64,000 nucleotides of DNA. Source: Pseudorasbora parva (lineage: Eukaryota > Chordata > Actinopteri > Cypriniformes > Gobionidae). A program made the position numbers and the translations under genes. Positions 22,040 to 34,321 of this stretch are shown here, piece by piece. The notes beneath the pieces were generated by a model. It did not search any database. It was not told the DNA's origin and worked only from the letters and a program-made list of their open reading frames with translations. Where the stretch lies: NCBI RefSeq assembly GCF_024679245.1, contig NC_090179.1:5089320-5153319 (forward strand), in the 5' to 3' direction. Numbering within the stretch: position 1 is the first letter of the stretch; each line of letters begins with the position of its first letter.

Positions 22040-22139
22040 CTGGAGGGAGGTTGCCGGAGTGCGCAGGATGCAGACGGCTCATCTATGATGATCAGTACCT
22101 ACAGGCCCTCAACACGGACTGGCACACGCTGTGTTTCAG
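22040..22139 (+). CDS. limk1: limk1 coding exon 2 (start of LIM domain 1)
   Basis: 100 bases between acceptor TTCAG and donor GTAAGACC. In phase with exon 1 it encodes A-G-G-R-L-P-E, then CAGC, the first zinc-binding Cys pair of LIM domain 1. It continues through [15 protein letters not shown] to WHTLC, which supplies the His-x2-Cys of the same zinc finger. Human LIMK1 reads almost the same here (IYDGQYLQALNADWHADCF). The exon ends after two bases of an Arg codon (phase 2). The rest of LIM1, LIM2, PDZ and kinase should lie downstream; I did not find the next exon before 64000, which implies a very long second intron. Confidence 0.92.
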
Positions 22140-22835
22140 GTAAGACCACTTGCTGGTTTGGTACCAAATCAGAGCGCGCCGTGATTGGCATTAGCGTTAA
22201 CATGCACACCAGTAAGCCGATAACTCAAAAAAATCAGCTTATTGAAATAATCAATTTTCCCCGTTTACATGCAAACCAGTAAACGGACACCGCAAGTAAA
22301 CCGCGTTACATGACTATTTATAAACCGGGTTATTTCCTTGTAGTGACTCTAGTGATAATAACGTCCGTATATCTGATTGAGTTTTTCAAATGTTGCATCA
22401 GTTGTGATGTTAAATAAAGAGTGCGCCGTGTCAGCGGGAGATTTACGTCTCATTTTATCCCTTATGCAGTTATGAAGCGTTTTGACTGAACCTCTTCTAC
22501 TTCTGCTGCATGTGATGAGAATAACACACCTTTACAATTTTCTGGGTCTTAAAGGGGGGGTGAAACACTCAGTTTCAGTCAGTGTCATGTCAATCTTGAG
22601 TACCTATAGAGTAGCATTGCATCCTGCATATCTCCGAAAAGTCTTTATTTTTTTTATAATTATATAAGAAAGATGCGCTGTTCCGAGTCTTTCCGGAAAA
22701 AGCCGAGCGGGTGGGGGCGTGTCGTGTGAGCGGAGCTAAATAATGACGTGTGCGCGCCGCTGTTTTTGTGTCGAGTGCGTCGTAAAGCTGTCTCATCCCT
22801 AACAGCGGGAAAAAAACTTTATTCAAACTAAAAAT

Positions 22836-22945
22836 ATGGCTTTTAATCAGATACAGCCATACATCTATGATCCGGAATCAGACCCAGAGGCTGCAGTTGA
22901 ACAGGAGCAGCAGCAAAAACGACTAGAGCAGGACGTCTCTATGTG
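22836..22945 (+). pseudogene. leader-like exon in element D
   Basis: ATG at 22836 opens M-A-F-N-Q-I-Q-P-Y-I-Y-D-P-E-S-D-P, then an E/Q-rich stretch ending Q-D-V-S-M-W at a donor-like GGTACAAG (22946). The Q-P-Y...P-E-S-D-P pattern resembles leaders of small cysteine-rich, P2X7-tail-like proteins found repeatedly in fish genomes. The cysteine part itself is not seen here, so the link is tentative. Confidence 0.4.
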
Positions 22946-23452
22946 GTACAAGTTATACACTAACTATATAATATGCTTAGCGGCTTGTGTTATTTACATA
23001 TTTATACTTGAATTATATCGTCGTATTTTTGTCTTTGAAGGTGTACATGTGGGAAGTGCAGTTGTGCACGTGTGTGTGTGTGTTTACGCGTGGTTTGTGT
23101 AGACAATTGTAACGTTAGTAAGCGGACTGGTTTTGCACGGCAGGCTAAGTTAACGTTAGTTTTTACATAGAAAGACACGGAATAGTAGCACATTTGAATG
23201 AAAAAGCGCGCTTATTTAGTTCAACATATTTCCCCCCTCTTTGTGTATTGTTGTTTGGAGTGCTTTTACAATACACAAACATAAAGTTACACATATAGTG
23301 GCCAGCTAAACAAATGTACACGCACTACACATCGCATGCTCCATTGATCAATTTCTATATATAGTAATATATATAGTAACTATACGTGATCATGTTTGGG
23401 CTACTTGATGGGCATAGGCAAAAACACAGACATTTGAAGCAGTCTTACTCAC

Positions 23453-23710
23453 CGCCCGCGGTTCTAACGTTGGGACCTTTATCATTGGGACTGCTCCATC
23501 CTTCAGCATTAGGCGATTGGAAAATCCGGCGTCGAGCTGGGCCTTGTTTATGAAACAGTTGGCACCGAAATGCAGCGAACAGATATAAACATTCGCGCAA
23601 CTCAGTTGCTGATCCGGAAAAGCAAATTACATCCACTGTTGCCTTAACGCGGGGGTTTTGGGGAATCTGTGCAGGACTGTCTTGGTCTGGCAACCAAAAA
23701 CGCACTTTTT
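23453..23710 (-). pseudogene. THAP zinc-finger domain, broken
   Basis: The - strand frame reads K-C-V-F-G-C at the start and L-H-R-F-P soon after. A later segment has C-S-L-H-F and then A-V-P-M. These are the C2CH zinc ligands and the AVP box of a THAP DNA-binding domain. A TAA stop interrupts it after Q-Q-W-M, so it is dead. It ends in a donor-like GTGAGT, as a first exon would. The open frame that overlaps it (23445-23705) is a different, meaningless frame. Confidence 0.7.
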
Positions 23711-23787
23711 GATGTCATTGTTAATTGTGCACATTACCTGTGAAGCAGCCTACGAGCCAGCGCTTTGATGGGCATAGCCTGTTGCTT

Positions 23788-24051
<264 letters not shown>

Positions 24052-24309
24052 AGGCTCTTCCAGTAGAATTGTCCGTAAGGCCCATACAAGGAAATTCCGC
24101 CCCCATTAACGTCAAAGGGGACGCATGATCTCAAAAAACTTGCCGAAACTTATGACTAACCGGAAGTAGTATTTTTGACAAAGAAATACTCCCATCAAAC
24201 GTCCACCTTAACTTTTTGAAACTTTGTCTATGTTTAGTATGGGAATCCAAGTCTTTAACAGTGTAAAAAGATCAGTATGCATGAAACAGCATTTCACCCC
24301 CCCTTTTAA

Positions 24310-26298
24310 ACGAGTCTGTGTTTGTGATATATGTCCTTATTTCATGCAAAACGCTAGCTCGCTCTGTCTGGATGCGTTTAAATCTGCTGTAAGTTTGCGT
24401 TTTTGTCACCTATCACACATGCGCACTTCAATAAGCCGACAGAAAGCAGGTTAAGCGTTTACATGCAGCGCGAAATCGACGTAAGAGGCAAAAAAACTTT
24501 ATTTTTACAACTGTTTATGACATTACTCCGATAAAGAAAACGGGTTACCGCGTTTACATGACCATGTTCATTGTCGGCTTATTGGGCATGATCGGCTGAA
24601 GAACGTGCATGCAAACGCACCCCACTGACTGCTCAACACCTGTGTGTCCTGCTTACGGCATGCCATCCTAACTAATGAGCCCTCGCCTGTTCCCAGTCTG
24701 TTTAGTTAAGTAACCATGCTAATTTCAAATCTTAAATCAAGAATTAAGATGGGAAATTATTCTCTGAGTTGCAACTTACTAAGCCTGCATTGTATTTTCC
24801 TTGCACCCAAATTGTGAATTTGGAGTACACATTGAATGTGATATGATTCATAAGATCAGGCAGCCAGTGTATACCAATTCTCAAACAAATGACTCTTATG
24901 AGACATTTATTTCAAAGTCTGATGAAACTTTCACTGAACAAACTCTCTCAGAGTGAAAAGAACATCCAAGATGGTGGACAATAGAGCTGCAGGATTCTGG
25001 ATAAATTGAATCTATTTAAAATATAGATCTTGATTTTCCACGATTCTGAACTGACAATTAAACGAAACTGTCATTTACTTTCTCATAAGTTGTGATCAGG
25101 TTCTGATAAAATGTTAATTGCTGCATTTTAAAACAAGAATGATTCATTGGTCCCTTTTTTAACCATCTGAGTGCATGTTGCATGGGTACTTAGGTTGTGT
25201 CCGGATCCACTTTTGCTAGTTTAAAGACGGAGAAAAACGGTCAGTGCACCAGGTGCATAGTCTAAAAGGGTCGTCCCTCGTCTCTTAATGAGTCATGGGT
25301 GTGTTTTGGGTGTAACGTGCAATAAACAGTCAGAGTCTCATCTCCCATTTCCTTGAAAACGCCGGTTGTGCTCGCACCATGGAGGATTCACTATTTACAT
25401 GGAGGAATTTGCAAGCAGAAAAACAGAATGCTTCTCCAGAGATGTGTGTGTGCTGCTGCACGTCCCTGTGTGTGTAATAATCAGAGTGGTATGCGTGTTG
25501 TGCACCGCCTATAGGCTCATATTACTAACACACCCTTTAAATAACACACTAAATCCTGCACTATTGCCTTTAGAGCAGGTGTGTGTTGGTCAAATGGTCA
25601 GTGGTTTTCAGTTCCTCAACACATCAACGCTCCAGCAATGCTCCTGAACACTCCTGGTTTTCAGACCAGCACACCCATGGGGGAACAGATGAGCCAGTGC
25701 GTTTGATATTTAAACAACGCGGGAGCTGGACGTGAACATGAGAACTGCGTCGGCTGAAACTAGCAGAACACACTTGAGTCACACCGGTTGTATGATAGCA
25801 CCTGGCGTCACTTTGTGTATGATAGGGCTCGATGACTTAATGACTTTGCATGTTTCATTACTGGGATGAATCATCATCGTTTTTGAACTAATCTTTTGAA
25901 TGAATGATTCAATGACATACATTTTACTAACAGTTTTTTGTTGCCACCTACTGGTGTAACGATGAAATTGAAATTTGATGCATCAAGTTACTTTCACATG
26001 GGTATTTGCTCTATTTTAATCACTACTGTAGATATCAGTGTTTATATCCGGACTATAAACTATTATCCCAGTACTTCTGTGATTGATGTGAGTTATTGCA
26101 AGACAGAAATAATGATACTGTATGGTTGGAAAGACTGTTAGTGAAGCTGTTTCACGTTCGCTTTCCAAAGGTTTAATGGACATCACCGGGTCGCTGTTGT
26201 TTAGGAATGAGATCACATGGGTGTTTGAATCAAGATCGTTATATTTTAACAGTTAATTGTGAAGCACTTGTGGACTTTTTGATTATAAATGAGTTTTA
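24310..26298. other. limk1 intron 2, proximal part
   Basis: No exon recognised. Contains one copy of a dispersed repeat (listed separately at 25292). Confidence 0.5.
25292..25718 (+). repeat. dispersed repeat, copy 1 of a pair
   Basis: Closely matches 33361-33772: shared text begins GTCATGGGTGTGTTTTGGG and ends near GAGCCAGTGCGTTTG. A conserved ATG (25378) starts M-E-D-S-L-F-T-W in this copy and M-E-D-S-Q-F-T-W in the other. The family is not recognised; the preserved ATG suggests the 5' end of a coding transposon. Confidence 0.65.
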
Positions 26299-26302
26299 TT
26301 AA

Positions 26303-26979
26303 AGCTGCAGTCCATAACTTTTTTTGGTTAAAAATGATCCAAAATAAAATTGAGCAAGTTCATAACCAGCCAGTATTCAAAACTCTTTCTTTACCTTGAT
26401 TCACAATTTAGCCTGATTCACAATGGTAAGCTTGTACTAATGTGTTATAATTTGAGGGGTACTGGTGGATTTCCACAGGAAATTCGAGAATGACACAGTT
26501 CGTATTTGTGTCATTCCGTCACGTCTGTATACATTGAGAAGTCCCAGGTAAGCGATATCACATGTGAGGATGCTGAAAGGACCAAATGACAATCACCCGT
26601 AGTCAAAAGAAAAAGAGGAAACTGTACGGAAATTAAAATCTTCAGATTACACTAATAAACACTAAATACACATAGTCACGCAATGCTGACATTGCTAAAT
26701 TGTAAATGGTTATTTTTTTTTCTGATAAATTCTTATTTTGGTTATACTCTAAGCCATAATATCTGTGATTCTGAAGTACAGTATCCACACCGGTGCAGTG
26801 AATGAATGACAGACACACACACTCACTCCTCAAAACGTTAGAGTCATCCGCTGAGGAGCCGCGCTGATGCACAACCCACGCAAAGATGATAATTCTGCAA
26901 ATAACTGCAATTACAGGTTTCAAACAGAGATGGCGATGAAGAGGCAACATTTATCTTGAATCCGTAAGGGACTGCACCT
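26303..26979. mobile_element. TTAA-flanked transposon H (TIR AGCTGCAGTCC)
   Basis: TTAA at 26299-26302 and 26980-26983. The left end reads TTAAAGCTGCAGTCCATAAC and the right end is its inverse with mismatches (GTAAGGGACTGCACCTTTAA). Short and without a transposase, hence non-autonomous. Confidence 0.75.
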
Positions 26980-27109
26980 TTAAATAGCAATTTTATTAAT
27001 GAAAAATTTTTTTTTATACATTTGAATTTCCCAATTGTCTGCATGCTTATTAGAGATTGGCATTGTTAACTTCTGCGCGCGCATGCATGTGTGCTGTGCT
27101 GAGTCACTA

Positions 27110-27484
27110 CACTGTAAAAAAAATATTTAGAAAAAAGTTAGTGTTAATTGAAATTAAAATTTTGAGTTAATACAATGAGAATTTTTTGAGATTCGACAAC
27201 CTTTATTAAAATATTATTAAAACATTTTGTAAGTATATTGGGTAATTGTGTGTTTTATCTGTGATGACGCAGTGAAACATGCCAAATAGTGCTATTTTCA
27301 TGATTTATAAAAAATGTTATGTGGTTCAGATACAAAAATATTTTGAGTTTCTATTTATTAAACAAATTTCCTTCATTGTATCAACTCGAATTTTTAATTT
27401 CAATAAACTCAAAATTTTAAGGCAACCAGGTTACTTACTTTTTTAAGTTAAACCAACAAAAACCAACCAATTTTTTTTACAGTG
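27110..27484. mobile_element. TA-flanked MITE, Tc1/mariner-like
   Basis: TA at 27108-27109 and 27485-27486. The ends CACTGTAAAAAAA and TTTTTTTTACAGTG are inverted. AT-rich interior with partly complementary arms. No coding capacity. Confidence 0.65.
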
Positions 27485-27486
27485 TA

Positions 27487-28679
27487 GCTGGGGTTCCATC
27501 TAAACGTGAAAGTGTTTTTTTTTTTTTTTTTCTGAAACTGGGGGTTTACATCACTTGTTTCTGATGCGATACTTCAAAATGTGCATAAAACTAGGTAATG
27601 GAAATATAGCTGGTGTCTTTGTAGTTTTTTTGTTACTAATTTGTGTTTATAATGGTTAGGGAGCTCCCTTTGTAGGCTGTAGACAGCAAGGCTGCTCACT
27701 GTGTTATGAAACCCCACTAATGTTATTTTGCTCTGCTCATGTGTTTTAATTAAAACCTTCTTTTATTAAAAATCCTTCTGTAACTCAGGTAGAATATGGA
27801 CATTGAACCTGAAATTTCCTCAGAGCCAAACAAATAAGATGCTTACAGGACAGATAAACAGCTCTTAGTGTTGGAACAAAGCTGCTTTAGCCTTTGTTTG
27901 TTGTGTTCACCTCTTGTTTTGAGCCATTTTCTTTATAAATTGCTCTTATTTCCCAATAATCCATTAGGGCGCTGTTTGGTCAGCCGTTCCTCTGTGTAGA
28001 TGGGAAGAATTCTGACAGCCACGCTGCACATTTCAGTGCACGATAGAGATCATTTCCTTGTGTCAATAATGGGGAAGCTTTTGGTGTTTCGATCCCAGGT
28101 GTGTGGAAGCCACTGATGAAAGCATGCTCAGGTTAATGGAAGCGATTGCACAACTCTTTTGAACAACAGCGGAGAAGGCGTGAAATCATGCAAGGCATGA
28201 AAGGCTCATTGTGTAATTCTGAATAAGTGTGTGTGTGTGTGTGTGTGTGTGTGTACCCGATCTAGCTGTTAGTTTGTGAAGAGAAGTACTTGAGTTACCA
28301 GAGGTGCGGGTGTTGTGCGGGTCCAGGAGTTCCTCCTCACATCTCTGTGTGTCTGTGGGATGATTTCACCTTTTCTCTGGTCCAGCAAGTCAAAATGTAT
28401 GATATCTGCGGTGCGAAAAACATGAACACAAGCATAGAATCCAGCAGGGCGGCAAGATTATGACAAAAAAAACATTATTATCAATTATTCCCTTGAATTT
28501 ATAATTGTTATTAATTAATATTATTACAATTTACATTGAATGATGTTTTAAATAGCATTTATACAATAGTCTTAAGCAACTAGATGCCATATTTTTATAT
28601 GAAAATAAACAAGCTAAAAAAAACTTGTATTGCTTTCTATACAACAATTCACCATGATGTCACAACAGTAATAAACGTT
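27487..28679. other. limk1 intron 2, unique-looking stretch
   Basis: No exon. A (GT)n tract lies at 28228-28255. At 27790-28140 the base composition is balanced and free of repeat signatures, unlike its surroundings, so it is a weak candidate for a conserved non-coding element. Text at 28450-28565 resembles the inverse of part of the hAT element at 58370. Confidence 0.4.
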
Positions 28680-30190
28680 CTTCCGGGTGGCAAAAGCCGA
28701 AGCGTTCCTATGGCAACGCTAGTATTCAGACATAGTTAACATGATTATTGAGGGACCGATTAATTAATTTAGGAGATAGCAATACGTGAAATGCCTAACC
28801 TTGGTCTAGTAGATGTAGTGCTAGTCTAATACCACAATTTTTAAATGAGCTTCAGCCATTGAGTAGTTATTTTAGTGACTGTTGCTGTTTGAATCACAAT
28901 ATGTTAGGCTATCGTAGATAGTCTATTTCCCTGTTCTCTGCTTTTCAACAAATCCTTTGCACACATTTTTTCTTTATTTTTTTGTATCTGAAGCTATAGC
29001 AGCAACATTGAAAGTTCCGGTGTCTGTGTTTAACACGAAACCTTGTGTGATCGCGGCCGGCTCGCGGTGCAGTCATGCTGTTTCCCAGCTGATTTGATGC
29101 AATGATCCACTTTAATGACTCGTGGCATCTGCAATATCTCACAAACTCCCGATGTTAAAATATGTTATATTTATAATTTTATATGGAACTAATCACTACA
29201 CCTGTTAGCAGTCATGTAAACATCCATTATTGATATAAAATAGCCGAAATCACATGAAATCACACAAAAACCTTATTCCATAGTTATCGTGTGTTTATTA
29301 GCTTCTTAGTTCACGCGTAGAAATGTAGAATAGGCCCGTTCGAGCCAGAATGAGGAAATGTCCGAGACAGTAGGAGAGAGGTCTGCGCATGTTTTAACTC
29401 TTTTGTATCGAATAATTCCGTGAGAAATGAATAGAAATGGTATTCTGTATGACGAAATATTTTGCAAACGTGATATGTCAATATTTCTCCAAATATGAGG
29501 ACTTTTAAACTAAGAGCTAAACTGAAAGCTGTTCTTTGCGATCTCTGTGAACACAAATGAGCCAGTGAAGACGAGAGAATAAAGTGCGTCTGATAATCTA
29601 TTCAAAATATCGTTCATAACGGATCGATAATAATGCACTCCTGACATAAATTAAGAATTGAATGTCACTGCAACCCAGTTTTATCATAAACAGTGTTCAA
29701 ATATCAAAGCTGGAGTCTTTAATCTTTCTGATGATACTGAGTTTGTCCAGATAATGTGTGATGAGCAGTGAATGTTGAACAATAGTAATCTGAGGCCGTA
29801 TGATCTTTGAATTGTAAGGGGTTAAAAGAGATCTAAAGTTTACTAATATTAGTCTCGAAATTCCCCAGCTGAAGATAATTATGCTCTTTGATTTTGTAGA
29901 TGGACCATTTTGAGAATACTTCTCTGTAGCGCCACTTTTGATGACGTCCACTCGCTTTAGCCTCCTCACCCACAGGTTTTGCTGCATATATTTACTTCTT
30001 TCTGAATGAAATCGATAAAATCCTACACCTTTTCCTGTATATCTGATGGCGCAACCCCAAACACAACACGTTTTCGTCATAGTTTCAACTTTAAACAACA
30101 GCAATGTTCTTAACTATGTTACTATTTACAGTAGCCGGCTGATCTCTTCAGTTTGTCAGTAGAAGCCGCTCGCGTTCTGCCACCCGGAAG
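28680..30190 (-). mobile_element. inverted-repeat transposon E encoding a THAP domain
   Basis: Perfect 13-bp inverted ends: CTTCCGGGTGGCA at 28680-28692 and TGCCACCCGGAAG at 30178-30190. A THAP-type exon lies just inside the right end on the - strand. I see no clear target duplication. P-like and Kolobok transposases both carry THAP domains; the lack of TTAA argues against the Kolobok type. Confidence 0.7.
29940..30080 (-). pseudogene. THAP domain N-terminal exon of element E
   Basis: ATG at 30080 (- strand) starts M-T-K-T-C-C-V-W-G-C, the first Cys pair of a THAP finger, followed by G-F-Y-R-F-H and an N-L-W. The C-x2-H half is not in this frame and would need a second exon, which I could not find in the element. 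The frame runs on to 29697 without further similarity. A remnant, or the first exon of a deleted gene. Confidence 0.55.
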
Positions 30191-31181
30191 TATCTTGAGG
30201 CGATTGTTTACAAACATTCTGAAATGGTCTATAGCTTTAAGCCAAAAATGTCAACTATACTGTATATTGGTTTGGGTTCTTCTTTAAATGATAAAAATAA
30301 GTAAAAAATATTTATAGTATTATAATGTTATACTAAATCTAATATTAAAATCATGGGGAAAAAACTCTGAAGATAAAGATAACCAGTAGAAAATAAAACA
30401 ACACAATTACAGCACTAAACAATATAGTGTCTTACAGTGGCGTAGTTAAAGACAATAACAAGAGCAGTAAAGCAATGTGGTGTAATTATCATTTGCTGTT
30501 GATTAACAATGTTGGACTATAATTGTAAAATACTCTTTAATCCTGTAAATTCCTTTTTACAGTGCACCTTTCTAACAAATGCCACTCCTAAATTGCAGCT
30601 AATCCGAAAATAAAATAAAAAGCACACAGGTATTCATAGGAGATTTAAAGGTGATGTGGAAAGGAGGGAAAACACCAATGCAATGAGCAACAGTAACGGT
30701 GACAACTGGTTTGGCCAACGGCACTTTTGTTATCCTCTCAAACTTGTTAGTCATATTTGACGATGGTAACTGCACTGCTGAGATACTGACTAGACTGCAT
30801 ACTCTTTACAAAGGTCTGGTGTGTTTGTGTGTCGATCACAGACTCATACTTCATGAGGCTTGTCGAAAATCAAAACCTACATATTGCGAAATATGCAATA
30901 TCCACCCACTCGTATTTACACACTCACAACTCAAAGGCTCTTGGCAATCGCTCGCTGAAGCGCTGAAATCCAGTCATTGGCTGCTGATCCAGTCTGTTAG
31001 ACAATGTGTTTTATTATTGGTCATCATGTTGAAGATTAATATCTGACTAATCTGTCTCTATGTAATATCTGGGAGTCAGTGTGCACAGGTTTCAAGAAGT
31101 TTGTTGGGAAAGTCTGTACAAGGAAGGATAATAATCAGTCATTGGGGACTTAGGGCCCTATTTGAACGATCTTAGAGCATG
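30191..31181. other. limk1 intron 2, gene-less
   Basis: AT-rich. A 115-codon open frame (30699-31046) shows no family signature and no codon or splice support. I see nothing else. Confidence 0.5.
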
Positions 31182-31189
31182 GTCTAAAG

Positions 31190-32569
31190 CAGGGGTCGCC
31201 AAGTATACACTCCTGAACAAAATCTCTGTTTGAGTTTAAATGCAGTTTTCAATAAATTGCCTACTCTCTCTATTTTTTGTCTCTTGCTCCTGTTTCTTCT
31301 TTTGGCATTTTGAAGCAGCACTTACAACCCGGTTATGATCCACTAGTGTGAAATGTGTATAACTTGCAATGAATCCCCTGGTCTTAAGATTTTGTTCAGG
31401 AGTTTTTTGCCACTAGATGGCGGGCCAGAATATAGTCAAGGGATAATTTAATAAATAAATAAATAAATAAATATAACTCAAAACATAAAAGAGGATTTAA
31501 ATAAGCCCATTATTGGCATGTTTGATTGCTCTTAACGAACTATGTTTTATTATTTCCACTTTCCATATTGTGAATTATAAATGTATTTTAATTTGCTTGT
31601 TACACATGGAACCTATTGTAATACTTATTTGACGTCACATAGAATACTTTTACGCTCAGATTTATTCCTTGGCATCCTCACGTAGTAAACTGCATTTTTT
31701 TGCAATCGTTTGCGTTTAGAGGTAGGCTAAACGATTATTACATCGAGTGCAGAGTGATGTTAACATTGAAGATAGCACTATCAAAGAGTCTAAAGAGGAA
31801 AGTTAACCACGAAAACAGGGCACACAAAGAAGAATGGGAAGACATCTGTGCACGCTTCCTACCTGGTTTTGTAAATGCAAAGCTGGTGCGTCTAATCTAC
31901 AACAAAGTTGTCACAAAGAATCAGACGGCACCACGAGACGAAGCATGGCACCTTTTTTGCTGGTTCTTGTTAAGATTTTTTTATAAAAAGGAAGCTGAAT
32001 TTGAGTTGTTATTGTTCACATGTTGGTGCCAACGCCCCACGATATAATCAAACGTTTTGTCATCATACCAGACATTTCATGACGGCTCTTTTAGAGGCGT
32101 GTCCAGCGATCTATTCCAGACTCTTGAATGTCTTTCAGAACTTTTCAAATTGAAAGCTCTGAATTTATCCCAAAATAAAACATTGCTGCTAAAACGTTGC
32201 TGTATTTACAAAAATAGGCAAAATCACTAAAGACAAAATTGTTTGAATGTTGATATAAATTCGCACTGCCCGCTCTGAGCGGGGCTCGAACTCGGGTCTT
32301 TTCTGCACGGGAGTCTGACGCTCTAATGATGAGGCTAAATGCTGCGTAATTTTCCATTGGCCACTAGCCGAAGTGAGCGTCTCTTGAAATAACGGGAGTT
32401 TACCTGCACAGTTCTCATTAGCTCGCCTCCGTTACACTGACAGATTTATTTCAGAACCAGCTGCTATCAAAACAATCTGCCAGATTCGGCAGATGCGGGC
32501 ACGCCGCGGGCCAGATATTAACGCTGACGGGCCACTTTTGGCCCACGGGCCGCCAGTTGCCGACCACTG
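31190..32569 (+). mobile_element. hAT transposon F with exact 8-bp target duplication
   Basis: Ends CAGGGGTCGCCAA and GTTGCCGACCACTG are inverted, the CAGGGGT start being typical of hAT. The flanks GTCTAAAG at 31182-31189 and 32570-32577 are identical, as expected for hAT. A smaller inverted-repeat unit (ACTCCTGAACAAAATC near 31208, GATTTTGTTCAGGAGT near 31390) is nested at its left end. It retains a remnant of the N-terminal BED-like region. Now 1380 bp, non-autonomous. Confidence 0.88.
31787..31960 (+). pseudogene. hAT transposase N-terminus (BED-like), decayed
   Basis: In frame within 31700-32047, L-K-R-K-V-N-H-E-N-R-A-H-K-E-E-W is followed by R-F-L-P and L-V-R-L-I-Y-N. This parallels the start of vertebrate hAT-derived proteins such as ZBED5 and the GTF2IRD2 tail (S-K-R-K-V-D...E-N-R...E-E-W...L-I-C). 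The zinc-binding Cys positions are replaced (R, Y), so the finger is dead. Confidence 0.55.
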
Positions 32570-32577
32570 GTCTAAAG

Positions 32578-33360
32578 CACATGGCACGAGTGCACTTAGG
32601 TAGCCTGACATGGTCATACTCAACTCTAGTCAGAATATGAGTCTGCTGCTCCATTGGGCTGTGATTATGGGGCGTGTTTAAACCCAACCAGGAAAGACCT
32701 CGATTGGACAGACCTGCAACCAATCAGAGCAACGGAGCGACGCATTGTCATTTAAATGTCAGCAGAGCTCAACTGTGTTGCCAAGTCCGCGTTTTTTTCC
32801 GTGGGTTGTTTTCTATGTCTGTAGGTTGAAGCGACTATTATGTGATATGTAGACCCATGAATGTGAATTTTAGCAGGCAACCTGGGAGAACCCCCCGAGA
32901 AGCTATTGTTTAGGGCTAATAGTTGGCAGGTTTTGTTGTAAAAACTTGGCAACCCTGTCTGCATGCGCACTGAACGATCTTTGCTGGTGTTGTAAAAAGA
33001 ATAAAATAATTTAATGATACACAGAGTACTTACCCAACATGATCATTTCTGAGAGAAATTGCGAAGGTAATGCACAAACAAGCTCTCCGTTTAAGATTCG
33101 AACAAATATAATCCAAGCCCCTTTGATGACGTGATGATTACGTTACTGTTGATCATCTGTCCCTCATCGTCTAAAGCCCGCCCTGATGATTTCATTGGTC
33201 CGAATAGTTTCTGTTCGGAGATAATTACTCTTCTATGGAGCAATGCCAGACCGAACTGCCCGACCTAAAAAAATTGTGGGGGTGGCTAAGTTCGCCTGGC
33301 ATCCAGGCTAGCATTTAGGAATACACTTTTGCCAGATTAATGACGGGAAAAATAGTGTGG
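32578..33360. other. limk1 intron 2, gene-less
   Basis: No exon or complete transposon recognised. Confidence 0.4.
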
Positions 33361-33772
33361 GTCATGGGTGTGTTTTGGGCATAACGTGCAATAAACCAAT
33401 CACAATCTCTTCTCCCATTCCCTTTAAAAGCCAGCTACACTCTCACTATGGAGGATTCACAATTTACATGGGAGAATTTGAGAGCGGAAAGACTCAATGC
33501 TTCTCCATAGAGGAATCCTTTATTTTTAATATTTAAAAATGTGTGTGTGCTGCTGCGCGTCCCTGTGTGTGTGTAATTATCAGAGTGTACCCGCGTGTTG
33601 TGCACCACCTACAGGCTCATATTACTAACACACCCTTTAAATAACACAAACAATACTCCATTTTCAGTTCCTCAAAATAGCAACATGCCAATAATGCTCC
33701 TTAACACTCCTGGTTTTCAGACCAGCACGCTCAAGAGTGAACAGATGAGCCAGTGCGTTTGTATATTTAACC
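33361..33772 (+). repeat. dispersed repeat, copy 2 of a pair
   Basis: Partner of 25292-25718, same orientation. The reading frame from the conserved ATG (33449) hits a TAG after M-E-D-S-Q-F-T-W...N-A-S-P. Confidence 0.65.
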
Positions 33773-34321
33773 CTCTAGACCCTAAGGATATTTTGTGTCC
33801 CTGAAGAAGTTTGACATGCTCCTGATATTTGTGTTTTTTGAGTTGCTTTAAAGCATTTTAATGGCTAAAGTCTGATTACACTGCATTTAGCAAAAACACA
33901 CAGCTACAGTATTACATGTGAAATGTGTACATAAAAGTTTGTAGTTTTGAGAAAATAATGTTTATGCATTGTTTTTGAAAAAAAAAAAAAAAGTTAAATC
34001 ACTTAAATAAGACCACATACTTACTTGTGCTTATTATCCCTACTGGGTACAGGCCACGACAAGGGTTCTCCAGGGATCCTGGTAGAGTGTGTCCTCACCA
34101 TCTCCAGCGATGTTGGATGATCTCCATTTTTGGCTTGTGCGCTGCCAGAGTTCCTGGTTGTTGATGGTATCGGCCCATCTGATATGGAGAATGCTCCGCA
34201 GACATGTGTTGATAAATGTCTATATCGTTTTGGTGCTGGTTACCAGTGGTCCTCCATGTGTCAGTGCCATAGTGTACAGTGACAGTTTTCACATCTGAGT
34301 TTTTTTTTTTTTTTCGTAACC
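33773..34321. other. limk1 intron 2, gene-less
   Basis: AT-rich with homopolymer A and T runs (about 33979-33992 and 34300-34314). Nothing else seen. Confidence 0.4.

Noticed and set aside
23445..23705. 86-codon open frame taken as a gene
   Set aside because: It is a shadow; the meaningful THAP frame is another one and contains a stop.
30699..31046. 115-codon open frame on the + strand
   Set aside because: No family match and no splice context.
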